The translations under genes were made by a program, and so were the position numbers. This document shows positions 36,390-43,628 of a stretch of DNA of 64,000 nt, one piece after another. Positions within the stretch are counted from its first letter, which is position 1. Each line of letters starts with the position of its first letter. The notes beneath the pieces were generated by a model. The model was given only the letters and a program-made list of their open reading frames with translations, searched no databases and was not told the origin of the DNA. Source of the DNA: Rubrivivax sp. (GTDB lineage Bacteria > Pseudomonadota > Gammaproteobacteria > Burkholderiales > Burkholderiaceae_C); assembly GCA_016789865.1 (NCBI GenBank), contig JAEUPC010000202.1:28182-92181 (forward strand), read 5' to 3'.

Positions 36390-37418
36390 ATGGCGACGCC
36401 CGAGCCCGTGAAGAGCGCTGCCGCGGCAGCCGCCCCGGCGCGGCCCCACCTGGAGCGCCTGGTGGCGCTGGCGGGCAAGCGCGGGCCGGTGCCGGTGGCC
36501 GTGGCCTACCCCTGCGACGCCGCGTCGCTCGAGGCCGCGGTGCTGGCCGCGCAGGCGCGGCTGATCGACCCGATCCTGGTCGGGCCGGCCGAGCGCATTC
36601 GCGCGCTCGCCGCGCGCAACGCGCTCGATCTCGATGGCTGCCGCCTGCTGGACAGCACCGACGACCCGCGCGACGCCGCGGCGCTGGCGGCGGCGCAGTG
36701 CCGCGACGGCATCGCCCAGGCGCTGATGAAGGGCAGCCTGCACACCGATGAGTTGCTCGGTGCGGCCGTGTCGCGCGATGCCCGGCTGCGCTCGGAGCGG
36801 CGCGCCAGTCACGTGTTCGTCCTCGACATGCCCGGGTTGGACCGGCCGCTTCTGATCACCGATTGCGTCGTCAACATCGCGCCCGGGCTGGCCGACAAGC
36901 GCGACATCGCACAAAGCGCGATCGATCTCGCGCACGCGCTGGGCATCGCGTGCCCGAAGGTGGCCATCCTGTCCGCGGTGGAGACCGTCAACCCGGCGAT
37001 CCCCAGCACGCTGGACGCGGCGGCGCTGTGCAAGATGGCCGACCGCAAGCAGATCCGCGGCGCTGTGCTCGACGGACCGCTCGCGTTCGATCTGGCGATC
37101 TCGGCGGATTCGGCACGCACCAAGGGAATCGATTCGCCGGTGGCGGGCTCGCCGGACATCCTTCTCGTGCCCAACCTCGAAGCGGGCAACATCGTCTACA
37201 AGCAGCTGATCTACATGGCCCAAGCCGATTGCGCCGGGGTCGTGCTGGGCATGCATGTGCCGATCATCCTCACCAGCCGCTCGGACTCGGTGCCAAGCCG
37301 CGTCGCCTCCTGTGCGCTGGGGGTGCTGGCGGTGCAGCGCAAGCAGCCGCGCCCAGCTGATGCGGTGCGGCCGGACCTGGACCGTCTCGACCTCGCAGTT
37401 GATCTACTACCACGCTGA
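36390..37418 (+). CDS. pta: Phosphate acetyltransferase of the taurine pathway
   Basis: 342 residues, the short Pta form that accompanies xsc. Motifs AQALMKGSLHTDELLGA, DCVVNIAPGLADKRDIAQSA, and PDILLVPNLEAGNIVYKQL are typical of the PTA_PTB family. It converts acetyl phosphate from Xsc to acetyl-CoA. It begins 11 bases after the xsc stop and should be co-transcribed. After SRVASCALGVLAVQ the C-terminus (RKQPRPADAVRPDLDRLD) is not typical and may be extended. It converges with the frameshifted regulator gene. Confidence 0.88.
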   Translation: MATPEPVKSAAAAAAPARPHLERLVALAGKRGPVPVAVAYPCDAASLEAAVLAAQARLIDPILVGPAERIRALAARNALDLDGCRLLDSTDDPRDAAALAAAQCRDGIAQALMKGSLHTDELLGAAVSRDARLRSERRASHVFVLDMPGLDRPLLITDCVVNIAPGLADKRDIAQSAIDLAHALGIACPKVAILSAVETVNPAIPSTLDAAALCKMADRKQIRGAVLDGPLAFDLAISADSARTKGIDSPVAGSPDILLVPNLEAGNIVYKQLIYMAQADCAGVVLGMHVPIILTSRSDSVPSRVASCALGVLAVQRKQPRPADAVRPDLDRLDLAVDLLPR

Positions 37419-37489
37419 CCCGTTCATCGTGGATGGCGTGTTGGCGATGCGGGGGCTGGCTCGCGTGGGGTGACTGCGGCGACCACCCG

Positions 37490-39225
37490 TCACGGCGGCA
37501 GACCGAGCTCCAGCGCCCGAGCAACCACCCGGTCGCGGCCTCGCTGGAAGCCCGCGTCGTCGGCGATCCAGAAGCGGCCGATCGCACCGGCACGATAGTC
37601 GGGGTGACGTGTGCGCACATCTGCCATCGCGGTTGCCGCCTCATCGCGGCGGTCCTGCTCGGCCAGCGCCGCCGCGAGCACGACGCCATAGAACGGCACG
37701 CGCGGATTCCCGAGCACCGAGTGGCGCAGCGCCTGTTCGGCCTCGGGCCAGCGGCCCCGCATGAATTCGTTGTAGCCGACAGCCCCTGCCAGGTGGCGAC
37801 GCGCGAGTCGCGCGGGCTGATGCGCTGGGCGCGCCAGCAGGCAGCGATGCTGTCCTCGAAGCGACCCAGCCGCAGCAGTGCCGAGCAGCGATGGTGGTGC
37901 GCCGCAGGGTCGTTCGGAAAGTGTTCGGCGAGCTGGTCGCCGATCGACAGCACCGCCGTCCAGTCGCGCCGCGCGTGCGCCAGGCTGGCGCGCGCCAGGA
38001 GTGCGATCGAGCGGTTCGGCGCGATCGCGTCGAGCCGAGCCGAGGCCTGCTCGGCCGCCGCCAGGGTGGCGGCCCGGTCCGGCGTCCACTCCCACAGCAC
38101 TAGGTTGCTGTTGGCCAGCGACAAGCCGCCGAGGCAGCGCACGCAATCGGGGTCCAGCGCGACCGCGGCCTCGAACAGACCGCGCGCGCGCTCCCAGCCC
38201 TCGCGCGACACGGTTCGCAGCAGCTCGGCCACCCCTTGCAGCGCCAGATCGTCGGCCTGCGCCTGATGCGGCGCCAGCGCGCGCACGTCGCGCTTGACGG
38301 CGTCGCCGTAGGCCACGGCCAGCGCGCGCGCCAGGCCGCCGGCGACGTCACCCACCAGCGCCGGCAGCTCGGTGCGCGGCACGTCGCGCAGGTCGGACCA
38401 CTCGACCTCGCCGGTGCGCGCGTCGACCAGCGTCACCGTCAGGCGCACGCGCTCGCCGTCGCGCCGCGCGCGGCCGGTGAGCACGTGGCGCACCCTGAGC
38501 TCGGTGCCAACCGCACGCGGGTCGACGGCGCGGCCCTTGTAGGCCGCCATCGTGCCGCGGCCGATCACGGTGAGGTCCGCCCAGCCGGCGAGGATGGCTT
38601 CGAGGTCGTTGCCCACGCCGTCGACGAACCAGGGCGCAGTGCCGTCGTCGCCTTCGAACGGCAGGATCGCCAACGAGCGCGGCGCCGCTGCCTTGGCGGC
38701 GTCGCGCTGCGCACCCCACAGCAGCGCACCGAGCGCGATCACGACGGCAAGCCCGAGGGCCAGGGCGACCCTGGTTCCGCCGCTGGCCCGCTGCCACAGC
38801 GGGCGGCTGACCTGCGCTGCCCCGGCAGCCGGCGCGGCGGACTGTGCAGGCTCCGGCGGCCCCGGCAGGGCGACCGAGGCCCCCGCGTCGGCCGGCTCGA
38901 CGCACAGCATGTAGCCGCGCCGCGGCACCGTGCGCACGCGTTCGTGGCGCGCGTCGCCGAGCACGCGGCGGATGTCGCCCACCGCCTGCACGAGCGAGTC
39001 CTCGGTGACGATCACCTCGCCCCAGACGCGGTGCATCAGGTCGTCCTTGCTGACGATCTGCCCGGCCCGCTCGCCCAGCACCAACAGCACCTTGAGCGCC
39101 TGCGCGCGCAGCTCGGTCGGCCGCCCGTTGGCGTCGAGCAGCTCGCCGGCGCCGAGGTCGAGCACGAAGCCGGGCCACGTCAGCTGCCCGGCTGCCATCA
39201 ATGAGGCTCTGGCTTCCCGATGCAT
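37490..39225 (-). pseudogene. CadC-like membrane regulator (winged helix + TPR), frameshifted
   Basis: The start at 39225 or 39198 is uncertain, with no Shine-Dalgarno. An OmpR-type winged helix (LRAQALKVLLVLGERAGQIV, VRTVPRRGYMLCVE), a transmembrane helix (VALALGLAVVIALGALLWG), a TolB-like domain (LAILPFEGDDGTAPWFVDGV) and TPR helices follow. The reading frame breaks at a CCCC run (37783-37786): before it the protein reads RVATWQG, and in the next frame it continues AVGYNEFMRGRWPEAEQALR to a natural end ELGLPP at 37490. One missing base restores a full protein of about 578 residues. Unshifted, the frame runs on past 37490 into nonsense, overlapping pta. This is either a real inactivation or a homopolymer sequencing error. 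Such regulators sense envelope or metabolic signals. Confidence 0.75.
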
Positions 39226-39227
39226 CG

Positions 39228-39282
39228 CTCGACTTCGGTTCGGTTTCGGGTCGGTTTCGGATCGATTTCGGGGCTGTTTCGT
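39228..39282. promoter_or_regulatory. 11-bp tandem repeat array in the divergent promoter region
   Basis: Five units in strict 11-base register: CTCGACTTCGG, TTCGGTTTCGG, GTCGGTTTCGG, ATCGATTTCGG, GGCTGTTTCGT. The TTTCGG core appears once per helical turn on one face of the DNA. The array begins two bases before the regulator's possible ATG at 39225 and lies between the CadC-like gene and the divergent secreted NTF2/cytochrome gene (ATG 39357). It is a plausible multi-site operator; unlike the other arrays in this window, its unit is not a multiple of three. Confidence 0.6.
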
Positions 39283-39356
39283 GACGCCGCGTGCCCCCGC
39301 TCGGCAATCTTGCCCGCGTGGCCTGCACCCCGCAAGCCGAGCCCAGGGAAGATCCC

Positions 39357-40460
39357 ATGACGCACCGACTCGCCGCGGCTGCCATCGCGGTGGCCATCGT
39401 GGTGGCCATCAGCGCCGCAACGCCGGCCGCCAACGCACAGAACACGCCCGACGAGGCCGGCGTGCGCGCCGCCTTGGCTTCTTGTGTCGCCGCCTGGAAC
39501 CGACACCAGCCGCCGGCGTTCGCAGACGCCTGCCTGACCGAAGACGTGTGGTTCACCGAAGCCGACGACAGCTTCTACAAGCGCTTTCGCGGCCGGGCAG
39601 CGGTGCTGGGCTTGATCGATGATGGCGTGCGCAACACCACGCTGAGCTGGGAGCCCACCTGGATCCGCCCACAGCCCGACGGCACGATGGCCGTGCGCCT
39701 GAAGCAGCAAGTCGAAACCGCTTCGGGCAAGCGCTTCACCAGCGACCCGTCGTTTGCACGCCTGCGCCGGCAGGGCGGCGACTGGAAGGTCTACTTCTTC
39801 ACCTCGCACGAACGGTGGGCCGCGGCGCTGATGGCGGCGCTCGATGCTCCGGCATCACCGGCATCACCGGCATCACCGGCATCACCGCCGCAGGCGCAGC
39901 GGCCAACGATCGTTCCGGCGCCGGCGATCCCCGGCACCGAACCTGCGGCCTACGCGGCCCGGTTCGGATCGCCGGCGTACAGCTGCGCCTACTGCCATGG
40001 CCTGCCGAACCAGCGCGAGGATCCCAAGCGCGCTCGCATCGTCGCCGTCGCCGCGGCGGCGGCCGACGGTGCCGCGCTGCGCCGGGCGATGGGGGACGCG
40101 CACCTGGGTGGCATCCTGCGGCCGGGCGAGGACGACCCCACGCTCACCGACGCGCACCTCGACGCCATCCGGCTTTGGATGCGTTCGCTTCGCGATGGGC
40201 GGGCCGAATCGGCGCAAGGGGTCCTGAAGATCCACAACCCGCGCTCGCCGCGCGACGAACCGGCGCGCATCGCCGCGCTGCGCGCCGAAGGCGGCTGGAA
40301 GCTGCCGCACGATGCCGGCTGCCGTGTCGGCAAGGCGCTGGCTGGCGGTACGCACTGCGAGATCCGCCTGCCTTCTGGCGCGCGCGGTGCCCTCGTGTTC
40401 CAGCTGCGAAGAGGCAACGGCCTGGATCCGCAGCCGGTGAGGCTCGAGCTCGGCGGCTGA
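39357..40460 (+). CDS. Secreted NTF2-like/cytochrome c-like fusion protein
   Basis: 367 residues from the ATG at 39357, preceded by GGGAAGA. Signal peptide MTHRLAAAAIAVAIVVAISA then ATPAANA. Residues about 25-155 resemble an NTF2/SnoaL fold (AALASCVAAWNRHQPPAFAD, WKVYFFTSHERW). A short Pro/Ser/Ala hinge built from four 9-bp repeats (39849-39884) follows, then a cytochrome c-like segment with one CxxCH heme site, YSCAYCHGLPNQRE, near residue 207, and a possible distal ligand in a later Met/Trp helix (DAIRLWMRSL). The predicted location is the periplasm, with electron transfer or redox sensing. It is divergent from the frameshifted regulator and possibly controlled by it. Confidence 0.65.
   Translation: MTHRLAAAAIAVAIVVAISAATPAANAQNTPDEAGVRAALASCVAAWNRHQPPAFADACLTEDVWFTEADDSFYKRFRGRAAVLGLIDDGVRNTTLSWEPTWIRPQPDGTMAVRLKQQVETASGKRFTSDPSFARLRRQGGDWKVYFFTSHERWAAALMAALDAPASPASPASPASPPQAQRPTIVPAPAIPGTEPAAYAARFGSPAYSCAYCHGLPNQREDPKRARIVAVAAAAADGAALRRAMGDAHLGGILRPGEDDPTLTDAHLDAIRLWMRSLRDGRAESAQGVLKIHNPRSPRDEPARIAALRAEGGWKLPHDAGCRVGKALAGGTHCEIRLPSGARGALVFQLRRGNGLDPQPVRLELGG
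39849..39884 (+). repeat. 9-bp tandem array, four perfect copies, coding
   Basis: Four identical copies of CCGGCATCA encode the Ala-Ser-Pro repeats of the hinge between the NTF2-like and cytochrome-like parts of the secreted fusion protein. Confidence 0.9.
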
Positions 40461-40652
40461 GCGCCGCGGGCCACGGCCAGGCGTCGAAGTGGCCGAAGTG
40501 GACCAGGTCGAACCTCGCGCCCGCGGCCAGCGCGACGGCCGCCGCCGTACCGGTCAACGCGGCGGGGGCGGCTGCATGCGCCGGGGGCGCAGCGGCACCA
40601 GCGGCCAGGCAACGTCGGCGGGGAAGGACCTGAGGTTGCATCGGTGCGCTCC

Positions 40653-41408
40653 TCATCGGCAGGCGTTGTGCAGCTTCCACTTCTCTTCATGGCCCATCGC
40701 CTTCGCGAAGTCCGGCACCTTGCAGCGCTCGGCCTCCGCGGCGTCCATCGGTGGCGCAGCCGCAGCGGCAGCGGCAGGCGCTGGGCGCGCGTAGGGATCG
40801 TTGGCCGCCACGTGGCTCGTCCACGCCGCCACCGTGCCGGCAAAGGCAAGCACCACCGCCCCCTGCCCCCACGAGCCGCCGGCGCCCCGCGTTGGCACGA
40901 ACTCGCACACCCCGCCCGGGCACAGCTTTGCCTGGTCCTTGTTGAACCAGTTGTAGACCTTGCAGCCGATGCAGATGCCGAAGGCCGTCTCGAAGAACAG
41001 CAGCACCAGGCAGGCTGCGCAGACGACCAGGTTGATCGGCCCGATGACGTGCTTGACGACCACCAGGACCAACATCACCACCGCCAGCACGAAGCCGATC
41101 GCCCAGGCGAAGCGCTTCTGCGGTGCGCCTGCCCACTCGGGCTGCTGCTTGCGCACCATCCACTGGCCGAGGATCAGGCTGGGGGCGAACTTCGGATTGA
41201 CGAAGATGCGCAGCGTGAAGTCGATCAGAAAGGCCACCACGAACACCCGCGTCGGCTGGAAGTTGCCGATCAGCCAGGCGTTCATGAACGAGACGATGGC
41301 GAAGAAGAACACGATGCCGGCGGCGGCGCGCACGGCGCGTTCGTTGAGCACCGGCACGGCGTAGCCTTCGAGGCGTTCGCCGAAGGAGAAGACGTTGGAC
41401 ATGGGCAT
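40653..41408 (-). CDS. DUF4395 family integral membrane protein
   Basis: 251 residues from 41408 (AAGG four bases upstream); an ATG at 41402 is also possible. It starts MPMSNVFSFGERLEGYAVPV and contains NERAVRAAAGIVFFFAIVSF, DFTLRIFVNPKFAPSLILG and a Cys-rich helix FETAFGICIGCKVYNWF, the hallmarks of DUF4395. Four or five membrane helices are predicted, then a periplasmic tail with an Ala/Pro linker and a final CKVPDFAKAMGHEEKWKLHN segment. DUF4395 proteins are of unknown function, often beside redox or thiol genes. It diverges from the two-component genes and may be their target. Confidence 0.8.
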   Translation of the reverse strand: MPMSNVFSFGERLEGYAVPVLNERAVRAAAGIVFFFAIVSFMNAWLIGNFQPTRVFVVAFLIDFTLRIFVNPKFAPSLILGQWMVRKQQPEWAGAPQKRFAWAIGFVLAVVMLVLVVVKHVIGPINLVVCAACLVLLFFETAFGICIGCKVYNWFNKDQAKLCPGGVCEFVPTRGAGGSWGQGAVVLAFAGTVAAWTSHVAANDPYARPAPAAAAAAAPPMDAAEAERCKVPDFAKAMGHEEKWKLHNACR

Positions 41409-41494
41409 CGGCCTTGACGAATGTCGATGCCCGCATTGAACCCGGTGCATGCCGACTGGCGGATGGCCGAAGTCCGTCGAATTGCATCGCCAGC

Positions 41495-41515
41495 TTGCAT
41501 GCCGGCCGCATGCAA
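41495..41515. promoter_or_regulatory. Palindromic operator candidate upstream of response regulator
   Basis: TTGCATGC-CGGCC-GCATGCAA, two perfect 8-base inverted arms around a 5-base spacer, in the 163-base divergent region between the DUF4395 gene and the response regulator. TACAAA at about 41524 could be a -10 box for the regulator. It is a probable binding site for the adjacent OmpR-type protein or another dimeric regulator; inferred from symmetry and position. Confidence 0.45.
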
Positions 41516-41571
41516 CACTGCGATACAAAACCCACTGGTCGCCGGGCACCTGGCTCGGCGAACCTCCAGCC

Positions 41572-42300
41572 ATGGACGCCAAGGACCGCATCCTCATCGT
41601 CGACGACGACCCCGAGATCCGTCAATTGCTGGCGGGCTACCTGCTGCGCAACGGCTGCGACGCCGTGTCGGCCGGCAATGGCCGGGAGATGTGGCAGATG
41701 CTGGACCGGCATGCGATCGACCTGGTCGTGCTCGATCTGATGCTGCCCGATGCCGACGGCCTGTCGCTGTGCCGCGACCTGCGCGCGAAATCGAACCTGC
41801 CGGTGCTGATGCTCACCGCGCGCGGTGAAGAGGCCGACCGCATCGTCGGCATCGAGATGGGCGCCGACGACTACCTGGTCAAGCCCTTCAGCCCGCGCGA
41901 GCTGCTGGCACGCATCAAGGGCATCCTGCGCCGCACGCGCGCCCTGCCGCCGAACCTGAGGCCCGATGCCCAACGCTGTCTCCTGTTTGCCGGCTGGAAG
42001 CTCGATACGGCCACCCGCGTGCTCCGCAGCCCGGCCGGTGTCGCCACACCACTGTCCGGCGCCGAGTTCCGGCTGCTGCGAATCCTTCTCGACCATCCGA
42101 ACCGGGTGCTCAACCGCGACCAGCTCGTCGAGCTGATCCACGGCCGCGAAGCCGAGCCCTACGACCGGGCCATCGATGTCCAGGTCAGCCGACTGCGCCA
42201 GCGGCTGCAGGATGGGCGCGAGGCCCGTCTGATCAAGACCGTGCGCGGCGAGGGCTATGTGCTCGCCGCCACCGTCGAAGGACGCGTCGAATGCGACTGA
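41572..42300 (+). CDS. OmpR-family response regulator
   Basis: 242 residues. Receiver domain with acidic pocket DDDP near residues 11-14, phospho-acceptor Asp in LVVLDLMLPDADG, conserved Thr in LMLTARGEE and Lys in DYLVKPFSPREL. C-terminal winged helix (LSGAEFRLLRILLDHPNRVL, YDRAIDVQVSRLRQRL, IKTVRGEGYVLAA). It should bind DNA when phosphorylated by the downstream histidine kinase, whose start overlaps its 3' end by 10 bases. Target genes are not known; the divergent DUF4395 gene is the nearest candidate. Confidence 0.93.
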   Translation: MDAKDRILIVDDDPEIRQLLAGYLLRNGCDAVSAGNGREMWQMLDRHAIDLVVLDLMLPDADGLSLCRDLRAKSNLPVLMLTARGEEADRIVGIEMGADDYLVKPFSPRELLARIKGILRRTRALPPNLRPDAQRCLLFAGWKLDTATRVLRSPAGVATPLSGAEFRLLRILLDHPNRVLNRDQLVELIHGREAEPYDRAIDVQVSRLRQRLQDGREARLIKTVRGEGYVLAATVEGRVECD

Positions 42301-43337
42301 TGCTGGAGAAGCTGCTGCCCCGCTCGCTGTCTGGGCGGATGACCCTGATCCTGGTGCTGGGCCTGCTGGTGGCGCAGGTCGCCAGCCTGCTGTTGCACCT
42401 GCAGGAGCGCTCGGCCTTGATGGCCGCAGGCCACATCCACCCCGGGATGCCGGCGTTCGACGCGCTGCCGCTGCGCTTCGTCTGGCACGTCTGGCTGACG
42501 CTGGGCGCGGTCATCCTGGTGTCCCTGGTTGCGGTGCGGTGGGCCACCCGCCCGCTGAAGCGGCTGGCTGACGCGGCCAACGCCTTTGCGCACGACCTCG
42601 ACGCCCCCTCCATCGCCGAGCAAGGGCCATCGGAGGTGCGGCGCGCGGCGCAAGCGTTCAACTTCATGCAGCAGCGGGTGCGCGAGCTGGTGGTCGAGCG
42701 CGGCCGCGCGCTGGCTGCGGTCTCGCACGACCTGCGCACGCCGTTGACCCGCATGCGGCTGCGCGCCGAACTGATCGATGACCAGGCGCTGCAGGCCAAG
42801 CTCAACGCCGACATCGACGCCATGCAAGGCATGGTCAACAGCGTACTGACCTACCTGCGGGGGCTCGAAGACGACGAACCCGCGCAGGCCATCGACATGG
42901 AGGCGCTGCTGTCGAGCCTGGTCGAGGACGGGCAGTCGATGGGCCGGCCGGTCCACTTGAAGGAGCCGCGTCGGGACGCTCCCAGGATCGAGCCCTTCGT
43001 GGGCAAGCTTTCGCTGTTGCGCCGGGCGACGGGGAACCTGATCGACAACGCGGTGGCGCACGGACGCGACGTGGCGGTCAGTCTGGATGTCGCGCCGGGT
43101 CATCTGGACATCGTGGTCGAGGACGACGGGCCCGGCATCCCGCCGGCGGACCTGGCTCGCGTCATGGAGCCCTACGTCCGCCTTGACGCTGCACGCGCGT
43201 TGGACAGCGGCGGGGTGGGCTTGGGACTGGCGATTGCGCGCGACGCGGCGGCGTATCACGGCGGGCTGCTGACGCTGTCCAATCGGGAGGGGGGCGGTCT
43301 GCGGGCGGTGCTTCGGCTTGCGACGAGAACGGAGTGA
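42291..43337 (+). CDS. EnvZ-type sensor histidine kinase
   Basis: 348 residues. Two membrane helices (TLILVLGLLVAQVASLLL and VWLTLGAVILVSLVAVRW) bracket a short periplasmic loop of about 25 residues rich in His and Pro, too small for a classic sensor domain. HAMP follows, then the phospho-accepting His in ALAAVSHDLRTPLTRMRL, N-box NLIDNAVAHG, G1 VVEDDGPGIPP, and G2 GGVGLGLAIARD. It phosphorylates the upstream regulator; the signal may be sensed within the membrane or by the short loop. It ends 291 bases before the ABC exporter. Confidence 0.93.
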   Translation: MRLMLEKLLPRSLSGRMTLILVLGLLVAQVASLLLHLQERSALMAAGHIHPGMPAFDALPLRFVWHVWLTLGAVILVSLVAVRWATRPLKRLADAANAFAHDLDAPSIAEQGPSEVRRAAQAFNFMQQRVRELVVERGRALAAVSHDLRTPLTRMRLRAELIDDQALQAKLNADIDAMQGMVNSVLTYLRGLEDDEPAQAIDMEALLSSLVEDGQSMGRPVHLKEPRRDAPRIEPFVGKLSLLRRATGNLIDNAVAHGRDVAVSLDVAPGHLDIVVEDDGPGIPPADLARVMEPYVRLDAARALDSGGVGLGLAIARDAAAYHGGLLTLSNREGGGLRAVLRLATRTE

Positions 43338-43628
43338 CACGACGCCGGGCTCGCAAGATCACGGCGCTGCGGAGTTCCCGCCAAGGGTGGCGTTGGCGTG
43401 TCGCGCTGAGCGGCGGCTCCTGGCCGTCAGCGTGAATGAACGCAGCCGGGCAGGGCCGGCCGCGCAAGCGGCTGCGCGAGGCAAGCTTGCCTTGCGCAGC
43501 GGCCCTGCTCGGCCGCGGCTGAGCTGCCACGACGGTGAAAGTGTCTGAGGCGCTTCCCACTCATCGAGCATCAAGCAACGAGACGAAGCCCCGAGCAGCA
43601 GCGCCACCCCGCCGCATCAGAATGCCGC
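43338..43628. other. Intergenic region with a 30-bp palindrome
   Basis: Between the histidine kinase and the ABC exporter. The main structure is a 30-base inverted repeat at 43471-43500: arms GCTGCGCGAGGCAAG / CTTGCCTTGCGCAGC with one mismatch and no spacer, centred on AAGCTT. It could be a strong RNA hairpin (terminator without T-tract) or an operator. No open frame with coding character was found; the ABC exporter promoter must lie here. Confidence 0.55.

Noticed and set aside
40461-40652. Minus-strand small gene reading MQPQVLPRRRCLAAGAAA
   Set aside because: Runs into the 3' half of the secreted fusion gene with no conserved sequence or good start; low-complexity Ala-rich frame.
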